A stretch of 64,000 bases of DNA from Acidaminobacter sp. JC074 (GTDB lineage Bacteria > Bacillota > Clostridia > Peptostreptococcales > Acidaminobacteraceae): assembly GCF_022496765.1 (NCBI RefSeq), contig NZ_VANV01000015.1, positions 118,584-182,583 of the forward strand, read 5' to 3'. The position numbers were made by a program, and so were the translations under genes. The notes beneath the pieces are model-generated. The model searched no databases. It was not told the origin of the DNA and saw nothing but the letters and a program-made list of their open reading frames with translations. Below are positions 9,224 through 18,571 of this stretch, piece by piece; the stretch's first letter is position 1; each line of letters starts with the position of its first letter.

Positions 9224-10543
9224 CTATAAGAATAGATGACCCATAGCTGCAGCTAATATCAGACCAAAAATTGTACGTTCAATCCATACAATGATGATAT
9301 CCTTCATTGTAAGTGGAATCTCTGTAGAAACAATACATGGTATTGAAGCTGAGAAGAAAAGTACCGATGATACTGAAACAACACCAATTACATATCGAGA
9401 TAATAACGCTGTCTCTTTTACAAGTAGTGCAGGTAAGAACATTTCTGCTACTTCTAAACCAGAAGCCTTAGCCACCAACATAGCATCAGGAATCTGTAAT
9501 AAAGCTGTAAATGGATAGAAGATATAACCCACAATATCAAATACTGGTGTATACTTAGCTAGGATTAGACCTAATAGACCAATTGATAAGATCGATGGTA
9601 AAATACCCATGGCCATCTTAAAACCATCAATAAAGTTTGTTTTGATGTTTTCAAGTAGTGGCAAAGAATTGTGAGATGCTTCTAAACCATCGTCTAAAGC
9701 ATTCTTAAAGATGTTACCTGTACGCTTTTCTTCCTCAACAACTTCACCAAAGTAGTTTTTATCAGACTTCTTACTAAGTGGGAAAATCCTAACTGTTAAT
9801 GCAGTAACTACAAAAGTGATCACAAGTGTAGACCAGAAATAGAAATTCCACATATCCATTAAGCCGAGTGTCTTGGCAACAATGATCATAAATGTTGCAG
9901 ATACTGTAGAAAAACCAGTTGCTATAATAGCTGCTTCTTTTGCAGAATATTTACCTTCTTTATAAACTCTATTAGTTATAAGAAGACCAATAGAATAAGA
10001 ACCTACAAATGATGCAACAGCATCAATGGCTGAACGACCTGGCGTCTTCCAAATCGGTTTCATAACAGGCTGCATAATCACACCGATGAACTCAAGTAGA
10101 CCATAACCAACCAAGAATGCTAAGAAAACAGCACCTACTGGTACAATCATACCAACTGATATAACCAGTTTGTCGTATAAAAATGGTACCATGTCCTTTT
10201 CAAACATCCATGCAGGACCCACATTAAAGATTGCCATAAAGGCTACAAACATACCCACAACCTTAGCCACTGAGAAAAATACGGTTACCTTATCCTTGTT
10301 CCACGACTTATTGTAGAACGGATAGATAGCCCCTAAAATGATGACGATTAATGCATAATATTTACCCAGTGATGGTGATATGCCTTTAATAAAGGAAACC
10401 ACATGGTCTAGCGGAATCGTACTCTTTTCACCAATTGTAATTGGAACAAAAAACATAAAAATACCGAATGCACTTAACAAAATAAACTTCACCCAATCAG
10501 TGCTAGTGATAACGACTCGCTTTTTTTCTTTTAATTTTTCCAT
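9224..10543 (-). CDS. YjiH-family nucleoside-recognition-like membrane protein
   Basis: 439 residues with about ten hydrophobic helices. The opening (a soluble lysine-rich stretch then WVKFILLSAFGIFMFFVPI) and the two Gate-type repeats around 130-230 and 315-430 (for example DAVASFVGSYSIGLL and LVAKASGLEVAEMFLPALL) match the YjiH/nucleoside-recognition family. Substrate is not established for this family. The ATG has AAGGAGGG upstream. It shares an intergenic region with a divergent response regulator and is followed by a sensor kinase, so the three genes form a transporter plus two-component unit in which the kinase probably reports on the transported compound. Confidence 0.8.
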   Translation of the reverse strand: MEKLKEKKRVVITSTDWVKFILLSAFGIFMFFVPITIGEKSTIPLDHVVSFIKGISPSLGKYYALIVIILGAIYPFYNKSWNKDKVTVFFSVAKVVGMFVAFMAIFNVGPAWMFEKDMVPFLYDKLVISVGMIVPVGAVFLAFLVGYGLLEFIGVIMQPVMKPIWKTPGRSAIDAVASFVGSYSIGLLITNRVYKEGKYSAKEAAIIATGFSTVSATFMIIVAKTLGLMDMWNFYFWSTLVITFVVTALTVRIFPLSKKSDKNYFGEVVEEEKRTGNIFKNALDDGLEASHNSLPLLENIKTNFIDGFKMAMGILPSILSIGLLGLILAKYTPVFDIVGYIFYPFTALLQIPDAMLVAKASGLEVAEMFLPALLVKETALLSRYVIGVVSVSSVLFFSASIPCIVSTEIPLTMKDIIIVWIERTIFGLILAAAMGHLFL

Positions 10544-10616
10544 AACCCCTCCTTTGTCTAATTAAAGTATAAATATTCTGAATATTCTTTTCATAATTAT
10601 AAGGAAGATTTATCGC

Positions 10617-10638
10617 CTGTTATCAAACTGTTATAAAC
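10617..10638. promoter_or_regulatory. Tandem 11-bp direct repeat, candidate response-regulator binding site
   Basis: CTGTTATCAAA at 10617-10627 is followed without gap by CTGTTATAAAC at 10628-10638. Head-to-tail repeats with 11-bp period are typical operators of OmpR/PhoB-type regulators, and one is encoded just downstream. The end of the repeat is 16 bases upstream of the regulator's -35 box, a typical activator position. Confidence 0.5.
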
Positions 10639-10654
10639 TGGCGTTATTTTACAG

Positions 10655-10684
10655 TTGAAATCCACATTCATTAAGGGGTACAAT
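10655..10684 (+). promoter_or_regulatory. Promoter of the OmpR-type regulator gene
   Basis: TTGAAA and TACAAT are 18 bases apart. The resulting leader would be only about 10 bases before the ribosome site and the ATG at 10700. Confidence 0.5.
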
Positions 10685-10699
10685 GAATTGAGGTGGCCA

Positions 10700-11371
10700 A
10701 TGAAAATTTTAATTGTCGATGATGATAAAAAAATAGTGTCTATGATAGAAGACTTCATGAAGATTAACAACATTGAAACTATGTCTTGCTACAATGGTAA
10801 AGATGCCCTTGAACTATCAAAGGATCCCAGCATAGAACTCATTATACTGGACATTAACATGACTGATATGACAGGCTTCGAGGTATGTAAAGAAATAAGA
10901 AAAACGACCCATGTACCTATCATATTTTTAACGGCCAAGACCACACAAGCAGATAAAATACTGGGTCTGGGTATCGGTGCAGACGATTATATAACCAAAC
11001 CATTTGATCCATTAGAATTGGTCGCAAGAGTTAAATCACATATCAGAAGGTATCAAATCTATGACAATGAAAAACTAGATACGGTTGAGATCAGAGACTT
11101 AACCATCAACAAAAAAACTCATGAAGTCACCCTAAAAGATCAAGCCATAGAGTTATCTTCCACAGAGTATGCTCTACTACTTTATTTAAGCGAAAACAGA
11201 AATAGGATCTTAACAAGGCAAGAACTTTTAACAAAAGTATGGAAGTCTCATATCTACACAGAAAACACCGTTAATATGTACATTATGAGACTTAGAGATA
11301 AAATTGAAATCCATAAAACTGAACCCGAATACCTGATCACCATAAGAGGTGAAGGTTATGTATTCAAATAA
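10700..11371 (+). CDS. OmpR/PhoB-family response regulator
   Basis: 223 residues from the ATG at 10700 (GAGGTGG upstream), which makes the protein begin with MKILIVDDD as expected; 15 residues of in-frame sequence upstream lie across the promoter. Receiver domain 1-115 with the acidic pair DDD near residue 7-9, phosphoacceptor Asp in LIILDINM, Thr in FLTAKT and Lys in ITKPFDP. The winged-helix DNA-binding domain (about 130-222) carries TENTVNMYIMRLRDKI and the terminal RGEGYVF. It is divergent from the YjiH-family gene and its sensor kinase, which likely phosphorylates it. The direct repeat at 10617 suggests control of both directions. Confidence 0.92.
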   Translation: MKILIVDDDKKIVSMIEDFMKINNIETMSCYNGKDALELSKDPSIELIILDINMTDMTGFEVCKEIRKTTHVPIIFLTAKTTQADKILGLGIGADDYITKPFDPLELVARVKSHIRRYQIYDNEKLDTVEIRDLTINKKTHEVTLKDQAIELSSTEYALLLYLSENRNRILTRQELLTKVWKSHIYTENTVNMYIMRLRDKIEIHKTEPEYLITIRGEGYVFK

Positions 11372-11393
11372 AACCCGCATAATAGCGGGTTTT
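11370..11393. terminator. Bidirectional terminator between the regulator and kce
   Basis: AAAACCCGC / GCGGGTTTT (9-bp perfect stem, 6-base loop) fills the 24 bases between two convergent genes, with A/T tracts on both sides. Confidence 0.85.
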
Positions 11394-11395
11394 AA

Positions 11396-12205
11396 TTATA
11401 GGTTTAAAATTTTTCTAGCTTCATCTGGTGTAGCAACTTCTCTACCCAGTTCTTTTGAGATTCTTACGATTCTCTCTACTAATTCAGCATTAGACTTCGC
11501 TAATACGCCCTTTGAATAGTAAACATTGTCTTCGAATCCTACTCTTACGTGACCACCTAATAAGATAGCCATAGTAGCAAGTGGTGTCTCAAATCTACCA
11601 ATACCAGCTACTGTCCACGTTGCATCTTCAGGTAAACAAGATCTCATATACATTAAATCTTCTGGATGACCTGACATTGCTCCTGGTACACCTAGTACGA
11701 AATCAAAGTGTGCAGGCGAATCAACTAGTCCTTTTTTAATTAATCGCTTACCATTTTCAATCATACCTCTTTCGAATACTTCTAGCTCTGGCTTTACACC
11801 AAGTTCTTTCATTCTTGTTGCAAACTTCTCCATAGCTTCTTGAGTATTCATAAACACATCTGTACCAAAGTTACAAGTACCACAGCTTAAAGTTGCCATT
11901 TCAGGCTTTAACTCGACTGGTTGAAGTCTTTCTTCTGGTGTATGCCATGTAGCACCACCTGTAGATGGTTGAACAATAACATTACACTTTGCTTCAATCT
12001 TTTCCTTGATTTCCTTGTACACATCGTAAGATTGTGTAGGATTGCCCTCTTCATCTCTTGCATGAACATGCACAATAGATGCACCAGCTAAGTAACACTC
12101 GTAAGCTGCATCAGCAATCTCATCTGGCGTTACAGGTAAACTAGGCTGAATGTCCTTTGTCACCTCGGCTCCTGTAAGTGCCGCCGTAATAATTAGTTTT
12201 TCCAT
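11396..12205 (-). CDS. kce: 3-keto-5-aminohexanoate cleavage enzyme (BKACE family)
   Basis: 269 residues of the DUF849/BKACE family. Kce combines 3-keto-5-aminohexanoate with acetyl-CoA to give acetoacetate and 3-aminobutyryl-CoA in lysine fermentation. Visible are the metal-binding VHVHARDEEG at about 45-54, QPSTGGATWHTPEER (substrate loop) and the conserved VAGIGRFE segment. The length is right for the family. It stands alone: none of the other lysine-fermentation genes (kamA, kamDE, kdd, kal, kat) is in the window. Because BKACE enzymes act on several beta-keto acids, the lysine assignment is probable but not proven by context. GAGGAGG ribosome site and a consensus-like promoter precede it. 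Confidence 0.8.
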   Translation of the reverse strand: MEKLIITAALTGAEVTKDIQPSLPVTPDEIADAAYECYLAGASIVHVHARDEEGNPTQSYDVYKEIKEKIEAKCNVIVQPSTGGATWHTPEERLQPVELKPEMATLSCGTCNFGTDVFMNTQEAMEKFATRMKELGVKPELEVFERGMIENGKRLIKKGLVDSPAHFDFVLGVPGAMSGHPEDLMYMRSCLPEDATWTVAGIGRFETPLATMAILLGGHVRVGFEDNVYYSKGVLAKSNAELVERIVRISKELGREVATPDEARKILNL

Positions 12206-12236
12206 GTTTCCTCCTCATTATATATCCTTCATATCG

Positions 12237-12265
12237 ATTATATAATGGATTCAGGCATATCTCAA
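12237..12265 (-). promoter_or_regulatory. Promoter of kce
   Basis: TTGAGA and TATAAT on the minus strand are exactly 17 bases apart, giving a leader of about 25 bases. This explains independent transcription of kce. Confidence 0.65.
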
Positions 12266-12279
12266 CACATAATTACAAT

Positions 12280-13113
12280 CTATTCTTTCTGTTTTTTCAT
12301 CCATCTATCTAAGAGTGATTGGATGCTTTGACTTGATAAAAATGGATATAAAGACTGAATATCAATGCCCATATTCGGATAATCTATAATCAACGCTTCT
12401 AGCTGGTCTGATTTTAAAAATGGCGCCACACTAGAGAGATGGAAAGTTCCATTTTCTTCAATTGTTTTTTTTACAAATCTATAAATACTTTCAGAAGTTA
12501 AGAATGGATATAAGCCTGATAAATCATCCATGCCATTGTACTTGTCAACGAGTTCATCTAATAGTCCCCTAGATAAGAAAGGTGCCAAGCTTGTTACTTC
12601 TGAAAAAAGCCCCTGTTCTGCATAAAATCTAGCCTTCTTATCAATGTATTCTTTAGATAAAAAAGGCAGTAGGTTCATCATTTCAACCTCGCCCTCAGTT
12701 CGATCTATTAAGTTTTCCAATTGTTTTGCACTTACAAATGGTGCTAAGCCCATCAATGTTGACATATCACCGGAAAAATCAAGTTTGTCAAAATATTCAT
12801 CAACTTTATCAGGTTTCATAATCGGTGCTACAGATTCAAGTTCTTGTGCAGTCAAAACAAGTTTCTCTGGTTTGTCAACTATATTTGCAACAATATCAGT
12901 CTCTTTAGAATGACCCAGTAGCTCATCTATAGATACTTGAAATAAACTTGCCAACTCAGGCAGTTTAGAAATATCAGGCATAGAATTGCCTCTTTCCCAA
13001 TTAGACACGGCTTGAAAGCTAACTCCTATATTATCTGCTAAGTCCATTTGTGTTAAATTTCGTTTTTTTCTTAAAGAGACAATTTTTTGTCCTACCACTC
13101 TCGTATCAAACAT
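12280..13113 (-). CDS. XRE-family regulator with seven C-terminal Pro-Phe repeats
   Basis: 277 residues. The N-terminal 65 residues form a Cro/CI-type helix-turn-helix (TQMDLADNIGVSFQAVSNWE). The rest is built from seven short helical repeats whose hallmark is [A/L/Y]-P-[F/I]-[L/M/V] followed by a serine/lysine-led helix ending in a hydrophobic pair (for example APFVSAKQLENLI, YPFLTSESIYRFV). The prolines are at residues 97, 125, 150, 178, 203, 231 and 257, with spacings alternating 28 and 25. This predicts a small solenoid that could bind a ligand, a partner or another copy. No membrane segment. It is a single-gene unit upstream of kce and downstream of the flavodiiron protein gene. Targets unknown. 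Confidence 0.75.
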   Translation of the reverse strand: MFDTRVVGQKIVSLRKKRNLTQMDLADNIGVSFQAVSNWERGNSMPDISKLPELASLFQVSIDELLGHSKETDIVANIVDKPEKLVLTAQELESVAPIMKPDKVDEYFDKLDFSGDMSTLMGLAPFVSAKQLENLIDRTEGEVEMMNLLPFLSKEYIDKKARFYAEQGLFSEVTSLAPFLSRGLLDELVDKYNGMDDLSGLYPFLTSESIYRFVKKTIEENGTFHLSSVAPFLKSDQLEALIIDYPNMGIDIQSLYPFLSSQSIQSLLDRWMKKQKE

Positions 13114-13211
13114 GCTCGATCCTCACTTTCTATTTTATTGTAACTCAATTGTAGACCTATGAGTAGAATAATCCTATAAAGCACTGCTTGAATGGACTCA
13201 AGTGGTAATTG

Positions 13212-13237
13212 AAAAAATCCGCAGCTTTCGCTACGGA
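13212..13237 (-). terminator. Terminator of the flavodiiron protein gene
   Basis: TCCGTAGC / GCTGCGGA with a GAAA tetraloop (8 bp, one G-T pair), followed by six T on the minus strand shortly after the stop at 13244. Confidence 0.85.
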
Positions 13238-13243
13238 CTCTTA

Positions 13244-14467
13244 TTACTTAACTGCTTCTCTTACAGCTTGGCATAAAGCTTTTATACCAGCTTCAATGTT
13301 CTTATAATCTTCTTCAGTTGGCGCACCTTTAAACTCAGCAGGCTCGATGAATTCCCAATTAGCCTTAAGACGTGTATTGATATCGTCTAGTTCTCTTTGG
13401 GCACCACCAGACCAACCAAATGATCCAAGTCTGAATACTTTTCTGTTTTGAACCTTCTTCTTCCCCATTTCCTCAAGCACTGCTGCCATTGGTGGGAACA
13501 TCTTATACTCATAAGTTGGCATTGCCAGTACAAGACCTGTTGAAGACCAAGCTGAACCTAGGATATGGCCCCAACCTTCTTGAGGTACTCTATGAACATT
13601 CACTTTAATGTCTTCTTCTTTTTCTAAACAAGCAATGGCATGTTTAACACCCATTTCAGTCATACCATACATAGAACCCCAGATAACTGTAACTTCTTTT
13701 TTAGCAGGGCCTTTTTGGTAACTTGCATAACGCTTGTAATCTTCAATAATTCTGTTTGGATCTTTTCTCCAAACCACACCATGACCTGGTGCAATAATTT
13801 TAATTGGCAGTGTTGCACACTTTGCAATAGCCTTATCTACAAACATAGAAAATGCAGCAACGATATTTGCATAATATCTTTTAGCTTCTTCTTCGTAGAA
13901 TAGTAAATCTTTTTCTTCTAATAAGTCATCGTAGTTACCATGATCTACTTTACCGTAAGAACCGAAAGCATCACATGAGAATAATGTGCCTGATGTTTCA
14001 TCAAATGTAACCATTGTATCTGGCCAGTGAACATTTGGTACCTCTGCAAACTGAAGTACTCTTCCACCTAAGTCTAAAGTATCACCATCACCTACTACTG
14101 TGATATTTTCAGTATGGTTGAAAAATGCCTCTAACATAGGTGCTGCTTTTTTCGTACATAGTACTTTAAAGTCTTTGTGGAATTTTCTTAAATCTTCAAT
14201 CCAACCTGTGTGGTCTGGCTCCATATGATTTAAGATTACATACTCAATAGATTTTGGATCCACATCCATTTGTTTCATCAGGTCATAGAAATGCTCAGGA
14301 ACGCCGTCCCAGCCGCATACACCATCGATGATTGCTGTCTTTTCACCCTTAACAATATAAGAGTTCATAGATACGCCATCTGGTACTTCCCATAAACCTT
14401 CAAATAACATGTTTTCTATGTTGATGGAAAGTTGGTATATCCCATCAGTCACTTTAGAAACGTTCAT
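13244..14467 (-). CDS. Flavodiiron protein (FprA-type A flavoprotein), O2/NO reductase
   Basis: 407 residues: a metallo-beta-lactamase domain (1-250) and a flavodoxin domain (about 255-400). The diiron ligands are present: His81, Glu83, Asp85 and His86 in HMEPDH, His147 (NVHWPD), Asp166 (CDAFG) and His229 (PGHG). The FMN-binding start of the flavodoxin domain is WGSMYGMTE. Such enzymes reduce O2 to water or NO to N2O using rubredoxin or similar donors and protect anaerobes. No rubredoxin gene is near. It is monocistronic with two good candidate promoters in a 338-base upstream region and its own terminator, which suits stress-inducible expression. Confidence 0.93.
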   Translation of the reverse strand: MNVSKVTDGIYQLSINIENMLFEGLWEVPDGVSMNSYIVKGEKTAIIDGVCGWDGVPEHFYDLMKQMDVDPKSIEYVILNHMEPDHTGWIEDLRKFHKDFKVLCTKKAAPMLEAFFNHTENITVVGDGDTLDLGGRVLQFAEVPNVHWPDTMVTFDETSGTLFSCDAFGSYGKVDHGNYDDLLEEKDLLFYEEEAKRYYANIVAAFSMFVDKAIAKCATLPIKIIAPGHGVVWRKDPNRIIEDYKRYASYQKGPAKKEVTVIWGSMYGMTEMGVKHAIACLEKEEDIKVNVHRVPQEGWGHILGSAWSSTGLVLAMPTYEYKMFPPMAAVLEEMGKKKVQNRKVFRLGSFGWSGGAQRELDDINTRLKANWEFIEPAEFKGAPTEEDYKNIEAGIKALCQAVREAVK

Positions 14468-14518
14468 ATTCGACTCCTTTTATATAAAAATTCTCATTGA
14501 TAACTATTTTCATTTAGC

Positions 14519-14547
14519 ATTGTATCAGATTTATTGAAACATTGCAA
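14519..14547 (-). promoter_or_regulatory. Proximal promoter of the flavodiiron gene
   Basis: TTGCAA and TACAAT on the minus strand with 17-base spacing, about 50 bases before the ATG. The leader between it and the gene contains AT-rich, partly symmetric sequence around 14495-14515 that could be a metal- or peroxide-regulator site, but the match is too weak to name one. Confidence 0.55.
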
Positions 14548-14576
14548 AATAAAGCTTCCTTGCACAAAACAACTAC

Positions 14577-14605
14577 ATTATAACAAGTAACTATCTCTAC
14601 CGCAA
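14577..14605 (-). promoter_or_regulatory. Distal promoter of the flavodiiron gene
   Basis: TTGCGG and a perfect TATAAT, 17 bases apart on the minus strand, 58 bases upstream of the proximal promoter. Two promoters in series suggest two modes of expression. Confidence 0.5.
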
Positions 14606-14781
14606 GAGTTCACAAATCTATTTACAATATTGTCACTTAAATTTTGTTAAGAATTTGATTACAAAATCAAAATACACCGAAGCAGTGTATTCACTAATAA
14701 GGTAAACTAAAAACTTCCTTTAAATATATCTCTAATCCATCAAACACAAAAGATTTAAGTTTACCCTTTCAATTTTTACAT
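14606..14781. other. Non-coding stretch between the V-ATPase terminator and the flavodiiron promoters
   Basis: No plausible gene on either strand. It contains a 7-bp hairpin (AATACAC / GTGTATT, about 14669-14691) and a long-range inverted repeat, GGTAAACT at 14701-14708 against AGTTTACC at 14758-14765. Their role is unknown; they could be an upstream control region or part of a small RNA. Confidence 0.3.
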
Positions 14782-14806
14782 AAAAAGGCCAGTACAATGT
14801 ACTGGC
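14782..14806 (-). terminator. Terminator of the V-ATPase operon
   Basis: GCCAGTAC / GTACTGGC, an 8-bp perfect stem with 3-base loop, overlaps the stop codon of subunit D and is followed by TTTTTA on the minus strand. Confidence 0.85.
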
Positions 14807-15420
14807 TAACCTCTTGTCTTAGATTTTACTTTTTTGAGTCTAAAGAAATCTTCACGTTCTTTTTCTTCCAAAGCATTTTCAATGTCTTTTACAATTTCAG
14901 TGTATTTAGGTATCTGAATCTTATCAAGGCCATTGGCACGTTTTTGAGTTTTCTTGATCTCCATAGCAAGCTTATAAACAGCCGTCTCTATCTCAGCAAG
15001 CTCATAAATCAAATACTTGACTTCATGAAACTTAGTCAGTGCATTATCAAAGGTTGCATTGGTTCTAAAAAGACCATACGATGGTTGAATCGCTTGCTTT
15101 TCATATTTTATTTTAGGAATCTCTACACCCATAACCGACTGCAATAAGACATCATAGTCTTCTCCTTTAGAAACAGAATTAGAAAGTTCCTTAACAACAT
15201 TTGTTCCAAGTATGATATTTGTGTATTGTAAAGACTTATAAGCCTCGTCAAAAATCTCAGCAATCTGCGTCTGAATATTTTCTGCTCTAGAAACTAAACT
15301 CATCACTTCTCTAATTAAGACATTTCTCTTTCGATCTAAGAGATCATAACCTTTCTTAGAAAAAGACAGCATAGACTTTGATTTCATTAAGTTGGCTTTT
15401 GTAGGTGCAACTTTATTCAT
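14806..15420 (-). CDS. ntpD: V-type ATPase subunit D (central stalk)
   Basis: 204 residues. Subunit D forms the antiparallel coiled-coil rotor shaft inside the A3B3 head. The opening APTKANLMKSKSMLSFSKKGYDLLDRKR is the family signature, and long N- and C-terminal heptad helices flank a globular middle. The C-terminus is lysine/arginine-rich. It is the last gene of the operon, 8 bases behind subunit B, and its stop codon lies within the terminator. Family length is about 200-220, so it is complete. Confidence 0.95.
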   Translation of the reverse strand: MNKVAPTKANLMKSKSMLSFSKKGYDLLDRKRNVLIREVMSLVSRAENIQTQIAEIFDEAYKSLQYTNIILGTNVVKELSNSVSKGEDYDVLLQSVMGVEIPKIKYEKQAIQPSYGLFRTNATFDNALTKFHEVKYLIYELAEIETAVYKLAMEIKKTQKRANGLDKIQIPKYTEIVKDIENALEEKEREDFFRLKKVKSKTRG

Positions 15421-15428
15421 ACAAACTC

Positions 15429-16793
15429 CTAGTAATGTTTATCTAGAATCTCATCATCAATTCTATCCAACTCTGATTTTGGCAAGATTCTTAATATGTC
15501 CCAAGCCAAATCAATACTGTGACTGATTTGTCTTTCTTCAGTATGATGCTGAGTCACAAACTGTTTTTCAAATGCTCTACCAAACTCAAGTATCTTTTGG
15601 TCTACTTCAGATAAATCATTTTCTCCAATGATTTGAGCTAAGGCTCTTACATCTTGTACCTTTGAATAAGAAGCAAACAACTGATTGGCGACATCTGGAT
15701 GATCATCCCTGGTATAACCCTCACCAATACCATCTTTCATTAATCTAGATAAAGATGGTAAAACACTGACCGGCGGGTAAACGTTGTTTCTATGAAGGTC
15801 TCTTCCTAGTACAATCTGACCTTCTGTGATATAGCCCGTCAAGTCAGGAATTGGATGAGAAATATCATCATTGGGCATGGTTAAAATCGGTAAGTAAGTA
15901 ATAGAACCTTCTTTACCAGAAATGACCCCTGCACGTTCATAAAGGGTTGCCAAGTCTGAATACAAATAACCTGGATAGCCCTTTCTTGAAGGCACTTCTT
16001 CTCTTGCAGAAGAAATCTCTCTTAAAGCTTCACAGTAGGATGTAATGTCTGTCATAACAACTAAAATATCATAGCCTTGTTCAAAGGCAAGATACTCAGC
16101 AACTGTTAAGGCACATCTTGGTGTAGAAATACGTTCAACGATAGGATCGTCTGCTAGATTTAAAAACATCACCACGTTTTCTAAAACACCTGCATCCTCA
16201 AAAGATGATTTAAAGAAAGCAGCATCATCATTTTTGATACCAATGGCTGCAAAAACAACTGCAAACTTCTTTTCTGAATCTCTCAGCTTAGCTTGTCTGA
16301 CGATTTGAGCCGCCAGCTCATTATGGGGTAGACCATTACCAGAAAATATAGGTAACTTTTGCCCTTTTATAAGTGTTGTTAATGTATCAATGGTAGATAC
16401 GCCAGTTTGAATATAGTCTCGTGGATAAGACCTTGCAACGGGATTAATCGGACGACCATTGATGTTGAAAGTATCCTTACTGTATATTTCTCCACCTTGG
16501 TCTATAGGTTTACCTACACCATTAAAAGTTCTACCAAGTACTTCTTTAGAAATATTGATTTCAAAGGGTTTACCTGTAAATTTAATAGCAGAATTGTATC
16601 TTGATAAACCCTGCGTACCTTCAAAAACCTGGGCGATAACACGTTCATCCTCTATCTTGATGACCTTACCCATACGTTTTTTGCCATCATCAGAGTTGAT
16701 GTGAATGATCTCACCATAAGAAGCATTATCAACACCTTCCAAGATAATGAGTGGTCCTTCAATTTTATCTATCTGTAAATACTCTTGTCTCAT
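15429..16793 (-). CDS. ntpB: V-type ATPase subunit B (non-catalytic head subunit)
   Basis: 454 residues. It alternates with subunit A in the head. The P-loop position is degenerate ([15 protein letters not shown]), as is normal for B subunits, and the signatures [16 protein letters not shown] and [16 protein letters not shown] are intact. The N-terminal beta barrel (1-75) precedes the nucleotide-fold domain. A ribosome site (AGGTGAAAAT) precedes the ATG, 8 bases behind subunit A. Complete. Confidence 0.97.
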   Translation of the reverse strand: MRQEYLQIDKIEGPLIILEGVDNASYGEIIHINSDDGKKRMGKVIKIEDERVIAQVFEGTQGLSRYNSAIKFTGKPFEINISKEVLGRTFNGVGKPIDQGGEIYSKDTFNINGRPINPVARSYPRDYIQTGVSTIDTLTTLIKGQKLPIFSGNGLPHNELAAQIVRQAKLRDSEKKFAVVFAAIGIKNDDAAFFKSSFEDAGVLENVVMFLNLADDPIVERISTPRCALTVAEYLAFEQGYDILVVMTDITSYCEALREISSAREEVPSRKGYPGYLYSDLATLYERAGVISGKEGSITYLPILTMPNDDISHPIPDLTGYITEGQIVLGRDLHRNNVYPPVSVLPSLSRLMKDGIGEGYTRDDHPDVANQLFASYSKVQDVRALAQIIGENDLSEVDQKILEFGRAFEKQFVTQHHTEERQISHSIDLAWDILRILPKSELDRIDDEILDKHY

Positions 16794-16801
16794 ATTTTCA
16801 C

Positions 16802-18571
16802 CTAATTCTTGTATTTAGCCATCAAGTCATTGTAGTACTTATCAATATCTTGCATCAAGAAACCAAAATCTTGAAGATCATCATTTTTAATGGTGTACTT
16901 GATTCTTGTCACGCGACTATAAAGATCTTGATCTTTAACAACAGATATCGGTATGCCAATTTTTATGGCTTCTTGGCCTTTTTCATAAAGGTAGTTGATA
17001 ATTTCTAACATCAAGTGTTGCTTTTGAAGTGGCACATATGTATCTTCCTTATGGAAGGCATTTTGCTGTAAAAAGCCCACTTTAATAACCTTAGCGATTT
17101 CTAAAATCAATCTTTGATCATCTGGTAAGACATCTTCTCCTACCAGTTGAACAATGTCTTTCAATTTATCTTCTTCATGAAGGACACGAAGCATCTCTGC
17201 TCTGAGTTCTAATATATTATCTGACACATAATCAGCATACCAGCCTTCTAACATCTTTAGATAACCAGAATAGGAATCCAGCCAGTTGATAGCAGGATAG
17301 TGTCTGGCATAAGCCAGTCTCTTGTCTAGGGCTAAAAATGCATTGACAAAACGCTTGGTGTTTTCAGTAACAGGTTCAGAAAAATCACCCCCTGCTGGTG
17401 AAACTGCTCCAATAATCGTCACCGATGCCTCTTGACCACAAAGTGTTTCTACAAGACCAGCTCTTTCATAAAAACCAGCCAGTCTAGATGGTAAATAAGC
17501 TGGATAACCTTCTTCTGCAGGCATTTCTTCTAAACGACCAGAAAGCTCTCTTAAGGCCTCAGCCCATCTAGATGTCGAGTCTGCCATGATGGCTACATGA
17601 TAGCCCATATCACGGTAGTATTCTGCTATGGTAATCCCTGTATAAATACTGGCTTCTCTGGCAGCCACAGGCATATTAGAGGTGTTGGCAATCAGAACCG
17701 TTCTTTCCATAATGGACTTGCCACTCATTGGATCAATGAGTTTAGGAAACTCATGTAAAACATCGGTCATTTCGTTACCACGTTCACCGCAACCTATGTA
17801 AACAATAATATCTGCATCTGACCATTTGGCCAATTGATGCTGTGTCATTGTTTTACCTGTACCAAAACCGCCTGGAATGGCAGCCGTGCCACCTTTGGCT
17901 ATAGGAAAGAAGATATCGAGTACTCTTTGTCCTGTTAAAAGCGGTAGTGACAAAGGTTTTCTTTCCATAACTGGTCTTTGGTCACGAACTGGCCATTCTT
18001 GATAGAGTTTGATATCAAGACATTCTCCGAACTCATCTTCAACCACACAAATAACGTCTTCAAGCTTATAAAGACCATCAGGAACAACAGACTTTACATA
18101 GCCACTCTTTCCTGGAGGCATCATGACTTTATGTTTGATCATTTCAGTTTCCTGTATCCAGGCAACCGGATAACCCTCATCTACATAATCACCTTCAGAA
18201 ACCATAAGATTTACATCCCATTCAACCGTATCATCTATAGAAATAAGACCGATGCCTTCTGCAATAAAGTCTCCTGAAATCTCAAATAACTTCTTTAAGG
18301 GTCTTTCAATACCATCAAACATATTCTTTAAGAGGCCTGGTCCTAATTTCAACGACAAGGGCTTATGAGTCGACTGAATTTCTTCATTCAACGAAAGCCC
18401 TTCAGTTTCTTCATAAACCTGAATGGTACCAACATCACCTTCTAAGGAGATGACTTCACCTATTAACTTGTTTTCTCCCACCATGACCATTTCACGCATC
18501 TTGAAATCAGACATATGACAACCCTTGACTACTGGGCCATTGACCATGATAACTTTAGCTTTGTTTTCCAC
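16802..18571 (-). CDS. ntpA: V-type ATPase subunit A (catalytic)
   Basis: About 589 residues. Catalytic subunit with Walker A GGFGTGKT, the non-homologous insert (about 120-200) that separates V/A-type A subunits from F-type beta, and the signature [23 protein letters not shown] prefer the GTG at 18571, which has AGGTG six bases upstream; an in-frame GTG at 18580 sits directly on that site. Either way the start overlaps the end of subunit E by 17-26 bases, which implies translational coupling. The gene order E-A-B-D is conserved. Confidence 0.97.
   Translation of the reverse strand: MENKAKVIMVNGPVVKGCHMSDFKMREMVMVGENKLIGEVISLEGDVGTIQVYEETEGLSLNEEIQSTHKPLSLKLGPGLLKNMFDGIERPLKKLFEISGDFIAEGIGLISIDDTVEWDVNLMVSEGDYVDEGYPVAWIQETEMIKHKVMMPPGKSGYVKSVVPDGLYKLEDVICVVEDEFGECLDIKLYQEWPVRDQRPVMERKPLSLPLLTGQRVLDIFFPIAKGGTAAIPGGFGTGKTMTQHQLAKWSDADIIVYIGCGERGNEMTDVLHEFPKLIDPMSGKSIMERTVLIANTSNMPVAAREASIYTGITIAEYYRDMGYHVAIMADSTSRWAEALRELSGRLEEMPAEEGYPAYLPSRLAGFYERAGLVETLCGQEASVTIIGAVSPAGGDFSEPVTENTKRFVNAFLALDKRLAYARHYPAINWLDSYSGYLKMLEGWYADYVSDNILELRAEMLRVLHEEDKLKDIVQLVGEDVLPDDQRLILEIAKVIKVGFLQQNAFHKEDTYVPLQKQHLMLEIINYLYEKGQEAIKIGIPISVVKDQDLYSRVTRIKYTIKNDDLQDFGFLMQDIDKYYNDLMAKYKN

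Noticed and set aside
13640..13903. Plus-strand open frame of 87 codons inside the flavodiiron gene, and similar antisense frames in the V-ATPase and NhaC genes
   Set aside because: They run opposite to strongly conserved genes, lack ribosome sites and show no family resemblance; they are antisense shadows.
14495..14515. Fur or PerR box upstream of the flavodiiron gene
   Set aside because: The sequence is AT-rich and partly symmetric but does not match either consensus well enough.
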